Positions 7,276-13,811 of a stretch of 51,452 bases of DNA are shown piece after piece. This DNA comes from a virus, in the IMG/VR virus record IMGVR_UViG_3300045241_000033, positions 1 to 51,452 of that record; one strand, given 5' to 3'. The notes under the pieces are model-generated. The model saw nothing but the letters and a program-made list of their open reading frames with translations. It was not told the origin of the DNA and searched no databases. The translations under genes were made by a program, and so were the position numbers. How positions within the stretch are numbered: position 1 is the first letter of the stretch; each line of letters begins with the position of its first letter.

Positions 7276-7582
7276 GTTCGTACCGCAGGTGCTCGCCGTT
7301 GGAGGCGAACACCATCAGGTTGTCGGGATCGTTGTTCGCTCGGTCAGCGTCGATGTGATGCACGACCTCGCCGGGCCGCAGAGTGCGGCCGAGCTTCTGC
7401 TCCATGACGAGGCGGTGCTCGTAGACGCGTTTGCCGTCCCGGCCGCACTTCACCTCGACGTAGCCGGTCACTGGGTTGACGTAGCGCCCGCCTTCCCAGC
7501 TCGGGTGCCGGTCTCCAGAGTTAGCTTCAGAGTTCTTACGTCGATGCTCTGCGGACTGCGGGCGGCCTTTCGGCCAAGGCAC
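7262..7582 (-). CDS. HNH endonuclease
   Basis: 106 residues. The pattern YEHRLVMEQKLGR, EVVHHIDADRANNDPDNL is the H-N-H core of the HNH_3-type phage and homing endonucleases; an N-terminal NUMOD-like basic segment precedes it. It lies directly upstream of the split polymerase N-half, with a 14-base overlap. Free-standing HNH genes often sit beside the gene they target, here plausibly the polymerase. GTG start immediately after the ERF gene. It could also be a remnant of the event that split the polymerase, which is inference. Confidence 0.85.
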   Translation of the reverse strand: MPWPKGRPQSAEHRRKNSEANSGDRHPSWEGGRYVNPVTGYVEVKCGRDGKRVYEHRLVMEQKLGRTLRPGEVVHHIDADRANNDPDNLMVFASNGEHLRYELAAV

Positions 7583-7583
7583 G

Positions 7584-8165
7584 TTAGGCCGCGCCGTGCT
7601 CTTCGAGCAGGCGCTGCAGCGTGGCCTTGTCGGACAGCTCGCTCGCCTGGATGCCGAAGAACTTCGCTACCTCGGCTGCGGTCGGCTTGGCCTTGTCGAG
7701 CCCGACCTTCGCGATGTCGAACGTCTTCTTCTTCAGCTCGGACTCGGTCGGATCCTTCTTCGGGCCCCGGCTGCTCGCGGAGTTGCCGTCGTCATCGGTC
7801 TCCGTGATGAGGCCGAGGATCGCGCCGATGGCGTAGCGGCGCGCGTACGTGATCGCGCTGCCCTGCCCCTGCGGCGTGGCCTTGTCGAGCGTGAGGAGCA
7901 TGACGGAAGCCTCTGCCTCGCCGGTCGGTACGTGCGTGAGGCGCGTGACCAACGTCGCCACCGGGCCCTCGCTGGAGTCCACGAAGCTCGGCTCCTGTGA
8001 CAGCAGGACGTCGTTCGCCTGCAGCACCGGCAGGGCTGTGCTGAGTAGGGCGTCGAGCGTGACGTAGTCGTTCTTGAAGTGCGGGTTCTGCTTGTCCTTC
8101 TCCAGCTTCGGCACAGCCTGCTGCACTGCGAGCAGTGCTTCGGCCAGCGTCTTTGCAGCTGCCAA
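7584..8165 (-). CDS. erf: ERF-family single-strand annealing protein
   Basis: 193 residues. The N-terminal half has the KLEKDKQNPHFKNDYVTLDAL pattern and the later GQGSAITYARRYAI segment, both typical of the ERF (essential recombination function) annealing family. It would pair complementary ssDNA in phage recombination, probably with the exonuclease encoded at 8310-9176. The TTG start (8163-8165) has an AGGAGG six bases upstream. The frame could open further upstream but those codons lack a ribosome binding site. The C-terminal ~45 residues look like a separate helical SAP-like or DNA-binding tail. Confidence 0.8.
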   Translation of the reverse strand: MAAAKTLAEALLAVQQAVPKLEKDKQNPHFKNDYVTLDALLSTALPVLQANDVLLSQEPSFVDSSEGPVATLVTRLTHVPTGEAEASVMLLTLDKATPQGQGSAITYARRYAIGAILGLITETDDDGNSASSRGPKKDPTESELKKKTFDIAKVGLDKAKPTAAEVAKFFGIQASELSDKATLQRLLEEHGAA

Positions 8166-8193
8166 GTGAGTCCTCCTGTAGTTGAAAGATTTG

Positions 8194-8208
8194 TCGGGCG
8201 ACGCCCGA
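8194..8208. other. Short perfect inverted repeat in ERF leader
   Basis: TCGGGC and GCCCGA separated by three bases, between the exonuclease and ERF genes. It may be an operator or an attenuating hairpin. The 8166-8309 gap holds no ORF with a ribosome binding site. Confidence 0.4.
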
Positions 8209-8297
8209 TGAGCCGGGTCGTTCACGCCGTCGCGCTATCCGGGGGCCCAGTTCGCGGCGATCAGTCCGCTACTACAGAGCCCTGCACTCGGTCGCCC

Positions 8298-8322
8298 CTT
8301 CCCGCCTATTTATGACGGGAAG
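8298..8322 (-). terminator. Hairpin at end of exonuclease gene
   Basis: CTTCCCG and CGGGAAG (7 bp, perfect) flank an AT-rich 11-base loop that contains the stop codon of the 8310-9176 gene. There is no long T tract, so this may be a weak terminator or RNA-stabilising hairpin. The loop contains CTATTTATGAC, which occurs again at 46417-46427. Confidence 0.35.
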
Positions 8323-9176
8323 ACTTCGGGCTCGATGTCTTCGTAACCCTTGCGGGCGAAGTACGTCGTGCCGTCAACGTCGTACATTCCAATCTTCTCC
8401 GTCCCGTGCGCGCTGCAGTCACACAGCTCGTCGGGGAACGGGCAGTACGCGGCCGACCAGTGCGGGACGAGCTTGACGTCCCAGGTCTCGGTCGCGCGGT
8501 CGTAGAACAACTTCTGCAGGCGGTCCTGCACGGGCTCAAGCTCGGAGGTGATCCAGTTCTCGCACTCCTCGTACTTGTAGCCGCCGAGCGTTTCGATGTA
8601 CTCGTCCACGCGCCGCTTGCGGAACGCGGCCTCAGCGTACAACGTGCGCCACGGCAACGGGGCGAACTCGACCCGCGTCGGCTCCAATCCTTTCACGCCG
8701 ACGTCGTTCTTCGGCAAGTACCAGACGCCGATCTTGCGCGACATCTCCAGGCCCATCGACTGCAGCGCCCACCAATACAGGGAGGCTTGGGCGATGTGGT
8801 CTTCCTTCGCTCCGTCCTGCTCGATGTACCGCAGACTTTCGCCCTTCGTGGACTTGTAGTCCTCCAGCGTCCAGCCTTTCGTGTACGGGTCGTACTCGAC
8901 GGAGTCGGCGGTGCCTCCCCAGCCGTCGGGCATCCACGGGGTCAGATCGACCTCCGACATGCGCGGCCTCCCGCGCAGGGCGCGGTTAACGAGGTCGTGT
9001 AGCGCCTGTCCGAGGTAGAGCGGTATCTCCTGTGCGAACGGACGCTCGACTTGCGGCGCGCCCGCTACCTCCAGCTGAACGTGCCGGAGCGAGCCGGTGA
9101 AGTGCGACGACGCGTGCAGCAGGCCGTCGTTCGGCCTGCGGTCTTTACGAAGCTCGCGCTCCAGTAGCTCTATCAT
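8310..9176 (-). CDS. RecB/Cas4-like PD-(D/E)XK exonuclease
   Basis: 288 residues. Visible nuclease signature: H60 in QALHDLV, D91 in GTADSVEYD, E105 and K108 in LEDYKST, then Q130 and Y134 in a QxSLYxxAL helix. This is the RecB-family arrangement also used by Cas4-type phage exonucleases. Cysteines in AYCPFPDELCDC near the C-terminus could help hold an Fe-S cluster, but the full four-cysteine set is not certain. ATG (9174-9176) with AAGGAGA upstream. With the ERF gene downstream it forms a plausible exonuclease/annealing pair for phage recombination. Confidence 0.75.
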   Translation of the reverse strand: MIELLERELRKDRRPNDGLLHASSHFTGSLRHVQLEVAGAPQVERPFAQEIPLYLGQALHDLVNRALRGRPRMSEVDLTPWMPDGWGGTADSVEYDPYTKGWTLEDYKSTKGESLRYIEQDGAKEDHIAQASLYWWALQSMGLEMSRKIGVWYLPKNDVGVKGLEPTRVEFAPLPWRTLYAEAAFRKRRVDEYIETLGGYKYEECENWITSELEPVQDRLQKLFYDRATETWDVKLVPHWSAAYCPFPDELCDCSAHGTEKIGMYDVDGTTYFARKGYEDIEPEVFPS

Positions 9177-9210
9177 GTCTCTCCTTCTGGTGGTGTCCCA
9201 CCCACAACAA

Positions 9211-9450
9211 TCAACGCTCCCACTGAGAGTCGTAGAGGCCGCGCACGATCCGCTCGTCCCGAACGTGCTGGCGTAGATCAGCGGCAAGCTCAGGATTCCC
9301 CGCCTCACAGGAGTCGGCGTAAGCAAGCAGAGCAACCTCGCCGTGTGGGTCGTCTTCACAGATCACGAAGTACCAGCCCTCCACCTCGGAGCCGTCGCGG
9401 GTTCGGCGCAGGCCGTGGTACTTGCCGTGCAGTCCAAGCGTTTCGCTCAC
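9211..9450 (-). CDS. Small hypothetical protein
   Basis: 79 residues, acidic, with a short beta-rich N-terminal half (GWYFVIC) and a helical C-terminal half. Not recognised. GTG start coupled by GTGA overlap to the previous gene, with an AGAGGAG ribosome binding site that lies next to the repeated 23-base element at 9463-9485. First small gene upstream of the exonuclease in the leftward operon. Confidence 0.6.
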   Translation of the reverse strand: MSETLGLHGKYHGLRRTRDGSEVEGWYFVICEDDPHGEVALLAYADSCEAGNPELAADLRQHVRDERIVRGLYDSQWER

Positions 9451-9713
9451 GTCTGCTCCTCTGGTGGTGGTGTCCCAGAAACCACGTATTGCGTCACAGC
9501 GGCGAGCAGTTGGAAATGAGCGTCCTCGATCACGGCAGGGGTGCCGTCCTTCTCAGCCTCCAAGAAACGCCCTGCGGCAACGACAACGGGAGCGGCTAAC
9601 TCCCAGGCTCGCCGCCATTCTTCTCCGCTCAGCGCAGAGGCAGTTGTGGCCCGGACGATCTTTCCGGTGTAGTAGTAGCCCTTATCGTAAGGTGCATTAT
9701 CTTCGGTCGTCAT
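9447..9713 (-). CDS. Small hypothetical protein with VVSGTPP tail
   Basis: 88 residues, alanine-rich helical protein ending in VVSGTPPPEEQT. The tail is encoded by one copy of a repeated element also found in the next two upstream genes. ATG start coupled as ATGA to the upstream stop, GTGA overlap downstream. An aromatic N-terminus (DKGYYYTG) is followed by a long helix. No function recognised; the alanine-rich helix and shared tail suggest it is related to its two neighbours in origin. Confidence 0.6.
   Translation of the reverse strand: MTTEDNAPYDKGYYYTGKIVRATTASALSGEEWRRAWELAAPVVVAAGRFLEAEKDGTPAVIEDAHFQLLAAVTQYVVSGTPPPEEQT
9463..9485 (-). repeat. VVSGTPP-coding repeat, copy 1
   Basis: On the minus strand this contains GTGGTTTCTGGGACACC followed by ACCACC. 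It codes the C-terminal VVSGTPP of the 9447-9713 product and sits just before the next gene's ribosome binding site. An identical 23-base copy lies at 9807-9829 and a shorter one at 10055-10072; a decayed version (9187-9200) precedes the exonuclease gene. Confidence 0.8.
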
Positions 9714-10042
9714 CGTGGCCCCTCTCCTTCAAGCTCAACACCACTGGGATCATCGGAAGGAATGTTGCGGTTTGGGTAGGTGGTCGGATCGGTAAGAGGC
9801 ACGCCGGGTGGTGGTGTCCCAGAAACCACAGCCCCACCGGCCAGGGTCTTGAGCGCCAAGCCGATGTAGCCGATACTCGAAGCCCGCCGCTGAACGTTGT
9901 CCTCGAAGACAGGATCTACCGGTGACGGGGACGGGAGGTTCTGCATACCCCGGAGCACGTCCCGCGCTTGGGTCAAGAGGTCGCGTGCGATCCTGCCCCG
10001 CTCGTCTCCCAGGCCGTCGTCTTTGTAGCCATCGTCTCTCAC
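9710..10042 (-). CDS. Hypothetical protein with internal VVSGTPP segment
   Basis: 110 residues. The helical N-terminal ~70 residues end in AVVSGTPPPG, after which there is a proline-rich, acidic extension of about 30 residues. The same VVSGTPP coding repeat ends the neighbouring genes, so this one looks extended by fusion past the repeat. GTG start (10040-10042) coupled by GTGA to the upstream stop; the stop overlaps the next ATG. No family recognised. Confidence 0.55.
   Translation of the reverse strand: MRDDGYKDDGLGDERGRIARDLLTQARDVLRGMQNLPSPSPVDPVFEDNVQRRASSIGYIGLALKTLAGGAVVSGTPPPGVPLTDPTTYPNRNIPSDDPSGVELEGEGPR
9807..9829 (-). repeat. VVSGTPP-coding repeat, copy 2
   Basis: Identical over 23 bases to 9463-9485, but here inside a gene rather than at its end. 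This suggests a gene-end duplication followed by read-on fusion. Confidence 0.8.
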
Positions 10043-10326
10043 GGCTTCGCCCCCGGTGTCCCAGAAACCACAGCAGCCGCGATCTCGGCAGCCTCTAGAG
10101 CGTCGTCCTCCGACCATGTGTGCTGGTCTTTGATCGCCGCGATTCGACGCAGCGCCTTGTCCTGTGCGGCTACTACGTCTCTCTGAGCCAGAATCGTGTC
10201 GAGCGCAGCGGAATAACCCCAGGCCAGTTCCTCGACCATGAGGTCGTCGTAGTTCCCCGCCGCGACATCCTCAGCAAGTCTTCGCTGCCGCGCTTCTTCT
10301 TCTGTGGGTTGACGAGAACCACTCAT
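10039..10326 (-). CDS. Small helical hypothetical protein with VVSGTP tail
   Basis: 95 residues, almost wholly helical, charged N-terminus (EEEARQRR), a tryptophan in the middle, and the tail AAAVVSGTPGAKP encoded by the third repeat copy (10055-10072). ATG start overlaps the stop of the secreted zincin-like gene as ATGA. Resembles in layout the genes at 9447 and 9710, so the three may be a small paralogous set, though sequence similarity outside the tail is weak. Function unknown. Confidence 0.6.
   Translation of the reverse strand: MSGSRQPTEEEARQRRLAEDVAAGNYDDLMVEELAWGYSAALDTILAQRDVVAAQDKALRRIAAIKDQHTWSEDDALEAAEIAAAVVSGTPGAKP
10055..10072 (-). repeat. VVSGTPP-coding repeat, copy 3 (shorter)
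   Basis: 18 bases shared with the two longer copies (GTGGTTTCTGGGACACC core), at the end of the 10039-10326 gene. Confidence 0.75.
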
Positions 10327-11015
10327 GGCAGTGTCGTCCAGGATCCGTTGCGGTAGATGATCTGGTAGCCCTGCGGCAGGATCTCCAGCGCGCGGGTCGT
10401 GTGCTTCTTGAAGTCCCACGGCCCGGTGATGTTCGACGGGTCGAACCACGCAGGCAGGACGAAGTCGCTGATACGGACGGTCTTGCCGGTGGCGGACTTG
10501 CGTGTGTAGCTGTAGGCGGTGGCCTCGACCGGGTCGCCGGTCTCGACCGCGTACCACGTCGTGCCGACGAGCTGCGCGCGGATACCGCTGCCGTCATCGC
10601 GGGGATACGGGTCGGCCTCCATCTCGAACAGCTCGTGCGTGAACGTGACCTGCCAGTTGCCGAACGCCTTCCCGGTACCAACTACTGCGCTCGGCGCGAT
10701 GCCGTCGTACGAGTGGTATCCGGCGCAGTTGAGGCACTGCGGTGTGGTCACGAGGTTGATGACCCACGCCTTGCTCGGCGCGGCACTGCGTCCGATGTAG
10801 ACGAGCTTGGCGTCGGCGTCCCAGATCGGCGCGAAGTCCTTGTCGAGCGCAGCCTGGAACTCGGGGAGTGCGTCACGCACGGTCTGTGCGGACAGCGACG
10901 AGGTGTTTCGGATGTAGATGACGCGGCGGTTGTCCGTCGAGCCAGCCCCCACAGCGACGATGCCGCTGAGGGCGAAAGCCAGGGCCGTGGCGGCCCCGGC
11001 CAGGTAGCGGCGCAA
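10323..11015 (-). CDS. Secreted zincin-like protein with signal peptide
   Basis: 230 residues. Residues 1-25 form a Sec-type signal peptide: two arginines, a hydrophobic AGAATALAFALSG core and a small-residue cleavage region (AVGAG). In the middle is VTFTHELFEMEADPYP; HExxE...DP is the zinc-binding pattern of a family of secreted bacterial zincins and EXORDIUM-like proteins. It would be exported from the host and may act on the envelope or on a competitor or receptor protein. That is unusual for a gene inside a DNA-metabolism operon. The predicted TTG start follows the upstream TAA by two bases. Protease activity is inferred from the motif only. Confidence 0.65.
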   Translation of the reverse strand: MRRYLAGAATALAFALSGIVAVGAGSTDNRRVIYIRNTSSLSAQTVRDALPEFQAALDKDFAPIWDADAKLVYIGRSAAPSKAWVINLVTTPQCLNCAGYHSYDGIAPSAVVGTGKAFGNWQVTFTHELFEMEADPYPRDDGSGIRAQLVGTTWYAVETGDPVEATAYSYTRKSATGKTVRISDFVLPAWFDPSNITGPWDFKKHTTRALEILPQGYQIIYRNGSWTTLP

Positions 11016-11017
11016 GG

Positions 11018-11170
11018 TTAGACCTTGATGCCTTCGATGATCTCGACCGAGATGTCGTCCGTGTCGAAGTTAGCTAGCTCGCGCCTCTCTTGCGCGACGG
11101 CTTTTGCCTCCCGCTTGTCGTCCGCCTCGACCTCGTAGGTCTCGGTGAAGGTGATGAGGTAGCGGCTCAT
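11018..11170 (-). CDS. Small acidic hypothetical protein
   Basis: 50 residues beginning MSRYLITFTETYEVEADD; it looks like a short beta-alpha-beta peptide with a charged helix (KREAKAVAQERREL). ATG (11168-11170) coupled as ATGA to the upstream gene; ends just before the zincin-like TTG. Not recognised, but coding is supported by the coupling on both sides. Confidence 0.6.
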   Translation of the reverse strand: MSRYLITFTETYEVEADDKREAKAVAQERRELANFDTDDISVEIIEGIKV

Positions 11171-11493
11171 GGGAGGAGCACCGCGTCCAGCTCGCGTAGG
11201 AGCTGATACGCCTTCTCGACGGTGATGACGAGCGGGGCGTTGTAGTCCTTGTTGAGCGGCTTCAGGTCGATGGAGACCTTCGGCTCGGTGTGGATCATCG
11301 AGACGAGCGGCGCGACCAGCTCCAGCTCGGACGGCTTGAACGGGATCGGGTCGATGTCATCCTGGAGCATGACCGAGACCGCGTACTTCCCCGTGCGGTC
11401 TATCCCGACCACGCGTCCGGCCGCGCCGACAAGCGCAGGGTCAGGTGCGAACTCCGTAACGCGTACCGGGTCGCCCAGTTTGAAGGTGCTCAA
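11167..11493 (-). CDS. Small SH3/KOW-like hypothetical protein
   Basis: 108 residues. The N-terminal half reads GDPVRVTEF...GAAGRVVGIDRTGKYAVSVML, a pattern typical of small SH3-like or KOW-like barrels. The C-terminal half contains a strand-helix segment. TTG start overlaps the sigma factor stop as TTGA, with AGGAG upstream, so it is co-translated with the sigma factor and may regulate it or RNA polymerase. That role is inferred from position only. Confidence 0.6.
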   Translation of the reverse strand: MSTFKLGDPVRVTEFAPDPALVGAAGRVVGIDRTGKYAVSVMLQDDIDPIPFKPSELELVAPLVSMIHTEPKVSIDLKPLNKDYNAPLVITVEKAYQLLRELDAVLLP

Positions 11494-12029
11494 CAGATCT
11501 CCTCTCGTACAGTGAGCCGCGCGCTTTCGGCGCGGCGATGAATGGTCATGTGTGACGTGTCGAGCACGCCAGCGGCCTCCCGTGAGGTAAGGCCGCGTAG
11601 GTCTGTGAGGATGAAGGCGTCCCGCTCGTCCTCTGGCAGCGCGCGTAGCGCGCCATCGAAGGCCTCGGTGAACTCCTCCCGCTCAGCGGTGTAGGCCTGC
11701 ACGAGCGCCAGCTCGTGCTCGCGGCCCGCCGCAAGCTCATCCTCTATCTCGGCTAGGTCGTACGCCAACCCCGCGGGCTCCTCGACGCCACTGCGCCGCT
11801 CTGCTCGCCGGTAGGCGTCAATGCCTCGACTGCCGACCATCGTCTGGAGCAGGCCCTGGGGGTTCTCGATGTGATCCCCTCTCATGAGCATGGCCCAGAA
11901 GGCGGCGAACGCCTCCTGGACGATGTCGTGGGCCTGGCTCGTGCCGCTCGCCTTGAATCGGTGGGCGTAGCGGACTAGGTCTCGGTACTCGGAGCGGTAA
12001 AGCTCCTCGAAGATTGCGAAGGTGTCTAT
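11490..12029 (-). CDS. ECF-type RNA polymerase sigma factor (start unclear)
   Basis: About 179 residues. Region 2 is clear (FEELYRSEYRDLVRYAHRFK, then HDIVQEAFAAFW), as is region 4 (LPEDERDAFILTDLRGLTSREAAGVL and the following helix), the two-domain plan of extracytoplasmic-function sigma factors. It should redirect host RNA polymerase to a set of phage promoters. Region 2 extends upstream of any ATG, GTG or TTG. An ATA (12027-12029) lies at good distance from GGGAGGG and is used here as the start; a CTG 27 bases further upstream is an alternative. An internal ATG at 11891 would remove region 2. Confidence 0.75.
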   Translation of the reverse strand: MDTFAIFEELYRSEYRDLVRYAHRFKASGTSQAHDIVQEAFAAFWAMLMRGDHIENPQGLLQTMVGSRGIDAYRRAERRSGVEEPAGLAYDLAEIEDELAAGREHELALVQAYTAEREEFTEAFDGALRALPEDERDAFILTDLRGLTSREAAGVLDTSHMTIHRRAESARLTVREEIC

Positions 12030-12075
12030 GTGTCCCTCCCTAGGTACGACGTCTCTGGACAGGATTTGTAACAGC

Positions 12076-12087
12076 GCCTGTACAGGC
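12076..12087. promoter_or_regulatory. CTGTACAG palindrome upstream of sigma gene
   Basis: A 12-base perfect palindrome containing CTGTACAG, 47 bases before the presumed sigma start. The same 8-base core lies in the leftward promoter region (19365-19372) and on the integrase -10 box (45460-45467). Candidate operator. Confidence 0.45.
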
Positions 12088-12162
12088 CGAGGCCAGACGA
12101 AGACGGCCCCGCGCCAGCGGAGGGCCGTGTCCTGGCTCGCCCCCCGCTCTACAGACGGCTAA

Positions 12163-12192
12163 GAGCCCTTTCGACCTTGTCGAAAGAGGCTC
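12163..12192. terminator. Strong hairpin in sigma-gene leader
   Basis: GAGCC plus CTTTCGAC pair with GTCGAAAG plus GGCTC around a CTT loop, 13 bp with one bulged base. It lies between the 12262 gene and the sigma gene. No long T run follows, so it may be a factor-dependent terminator, processing site or operator. Confidence 0.45.
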
Positions 12193-12206
12193 AGTTGGTC
12201 ATATCC

Positions 12207-12236
12207 GAGGGGAGGTAAAGTCCTCTACCTTCCCTC
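12207..12236. other. Second hairpin in sigma-gene leader
   Basis: GAGGGGAGGTA pairs with TACCTTCCCTC (one mismatch) across an eight-base loop, 15 bases from the preceding hairpin. Two adjacent stems of this strength suggest an RNA control element between the 12262 gene and the sigma gene. Confidence 0.4.
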
Positions 12237-12261
12237 TTCTATGTACAAAGGTTTACCGGGC

Positions 12262-12654
12262 CTAGCTGTATGCGCCTGGATCACTGAGGTCTCCCTCACG
12301 CCCATCCGCGACCCAGTCCTGGAAGCGTTGCCAGCGTGACGGCCTCGGCTTCGTGACGTTCCAGACGGCCTCGACCGCTGTCGAGAGCGCGTCCATGCGT
12401 TTGGTCGAGTAGACGATGTACTCGTCGAAGGCGTCGATCAGCCGCGCCTGAATGCTCTGGAGCGCGGTGATGTTCGCCTCGTTCAGCATGACGGCCTCGT
12501 GCGCCTCCTGCGTGAACGTGATGAGGTCGGCCAGCGCCTCGTGGAACTGACCAGCCAGGTCGGAGCGTGCCTCTGCCTCACCCTGTACGCGATCCTCCAG
12601 CGTGCGGTGAGCGCTCAGCGGGGGCGGCGGCCCAGCGCGGTAGTAGTCAGTCAT
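12262..12654 (-). CDS. Helical hypothetical protein
   Basis: 130 residues. After a proline-rich N-terminus (AGPPPPLSAH) the protein is a long helical, probably coiled-coil, chain of about 90 residues ending in a tryptophan-containing basic segment (SRWQRFQDW). ATG (12652-12654) chosen because a GGAAGGA ribosome binding site within a CCCCGCCA start-associated sequence precedes it. Not recognised. It follows the ClpP-like gene and precedes the two leader hairpins, so it may end a transcription unit. Confidence 0.6.
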   Translation of the reverse strand: MTDYYRAGPPPPLSAHRTLEDRVQGEAEARSDLAGQFHEALADLITFTQEAHEAVMLNEANITALQSIQARLIDAFDEYIVYSTKRMDALSTAVEAVWNVTKPRPSRWQRFQDWVADGREGDLSDPGAYS

Positions 12655-12658
12655 CGGT

Positions 12659-12677
12659 TCCTTCCTAGTTGGCGGGG
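12659..12677 (-). promoter_or_regulatory. Start-associated sequence 1
   Basis: Minus strand CCCCGCCAACTAGGAAGGA just before the ATG of the 12262-12654 gene; the first bases overlap the ClpP-like stop codon. Degenerate member of the CCCCGCCAGAAAGGA series. Confidence 0.6.
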
Positions 12678-13313
12678 TCATACGACTTCATCCACGAGGC
12701 CGTGGTGCAAGGCCTCCCCGGCGTTCAGGTACCAGTCCCGGTGCTTGGTGTACTCGTCCAGCTCGCGCTCCGTTAGGTTGGAGCGGGAGGCCAGGATGCG
12801 GATCGTCTGCTTACTCCAGGCCATGGTTACCTCGGCCTCCAGCATGGCGTTGTCGGCCCCCATCCATGGCAGGGACTGGCCAGACTTGTGGATCATCAGG
12901 TGCGCCTCGCGGTCGATCCTGCGGGTCTTGGCGGCCTGGAGAATGACCGTGGCCATGGAGGCCGCCCAGCCGCGAACGTGGATGGTGAGCTTCGGGATAT
13001 CGGCCAGGAAGGCGTACAGGTGCAGTCCTGCCGTGTTGAGGCCCCCGTCCGAGTTGAGGTAGAGCGTGATCGGCTTGCGCGGTGCGTACCGGCGGAACTC
13101 GCTGATCTCCAGCATCAGCTCCTTGACCGAGGCGTTGTCCACGTCGGACGTGAAGTAGAAGACGCCGTTCCACCAGTCGCTCGACTCGGAGAGTCGCTCC
13201 TCGCGGGTGGCGTCCTCGGCCAGCACATGCGAGACGATCAGGTCGGCCTCCAGGCGTGCGATCTCCAGCTCCATCTTCCGCCGCTTCAGGGCTTTCAGGT
13301 CAGGGCCGGTCAT
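12678..13313 (-). CDS. ClpP-like serine protease
   Basis: 211 residues. ClpP/crotonase-fold signatures: SDGG at about 88-91, nucleophile S119 in GWAASMAT, H142 in LMIHKSG and D208 in GLVDEV, giving a complete Ser-His-Asp triad. In most phages such proteases lie in the head operon and trim the capsid. Here the gene is far from the capsid genes and in the opposite, early-type operon, so it may act on host or regulatory proteins instead. An N-terminal ~45-residue charged helix is an addition to the fold. ATG coupled as ATGA to the gene before it. Confidence 0.8.
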   Translation of the reverse strand: MTGPDLKALKRRKMELEIARLEADLIVSHVLAEDATREERLSESSDWWNGVFYFTSDVDNASVKELMLEISEFRRYAPRKPITLYLNSDGGLNTAGLHLYAFLADIPKLTIHVRGWAASMATVILQAAKTRRIDREAHLMIHKSGQSLPWMGADNAMLEAEVTMAWSKQTIRILASRSNLTERELDEYTKHRDWYLNAGEALHHGLVDEVV

Positions 13314-13486
13314 CGACTAGACCTCGGGACGCGGCAGGCGACCTCCTCGCGGACGGCTTCCAGCTTGTCGCGGAGCTTCGTGTCCTCCGGCAAGGCGGGG
13401 CCGCTATCGGCAGCAGCGGCGCGGTACCACTCGTCCAGTAGCTCCAGCTCGTTGTCGGTGAGCCAGACCAGCGTGCCGCCGCTCAT
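13310..13486 (-). CDS. Small hypothetical protein
   Basis: 58 residues. Begins MSGGTLVWLTDNELELLDEW; mainly helical with a basic C-terminus. The N-terminal LTDNELELL looks like a short HTH-like or sigma-interacting helix, but no family is recognised. ATG coupled to the upstream gene as ATGA and its stop overlaps the ClpP-like ATG, so it may be an accessory of that protease. Confidence 0.6.
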   Translation of the reverse strand: MSGGTLVWLTDNELELLDEWYRAAAADSGPALPEDTKLRDKLEAVREEVACRVPRSSR

Positions 13487-13608
13487 GCCTTGACCCAGAA
13501 GTCGAGGTCGATGTCAGCCTCCCCGGCCCACGACTCAGCGACGTCCTCGGGGTAGGGCGTGCTCGGGTAGTCCGACGAGCCGAGCAGGTAGTCCTCGGCC
13601 CAGTTCAT
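13483..13608 (-). CDS. Tiny acidic hypothetical protein
   Basis: 41 residues, rich in aspartate, glutamate and tryptophan (ends DIDLDFWVKA). Coupled by ATGA on both sides, which is the main reason to believe it. Acidic peptides of this kind can be inhibitors, but nothing specific can be shown. Confidence 0.55.
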   Translation of the reverse strand: MNWAEDYLLGSSDYPSTPYPEDVAESWAGEADIDLDFWVKA

Positions 13609-13802
13609 GAGGACACCGGCTTCCGGCCGCGAGGCCTCCGGCCCTTCGCCGGACGGGTCGTCCGGGCGAGCGCGTCTAGCAGCGCGCCGTAGCCGCGCAG
13701 CCCCACCTTGCCGACGATCTGATTCTTGACGGTGAAGCCTCCGCTGCCGACGATTTCTCGCGGTCGACGGTTGCGGTTACCTCCTGTACTTGGCTTATCC
13801 AT
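13605..13802 (-). CDS. Small basic hypothetical protein
   Basis: 65 residues, very basic, with NRNRRPREIVG near the N-terminus, a GGFTVKNQIVGKVG core and a C-terminal RPAKGRRPRGRK stretch. Probably binds nucleic acid. It starts at ATG (13800-13802) after a CCCCGCCAGACGAAGGAG start-associated sequence and is the first of a run of four coupled genes ending in the ClpP-like protease gene. Confidence 0.6.
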   Translation of the reverse strand: MDKPSTGGNRNRRPREIVGSGGFTVKNQIVGKVGLRGYGALLDALARTTRPAKGRRPRGRKPVSS

Positions 13803-13811
13803 GCGGTTTAT

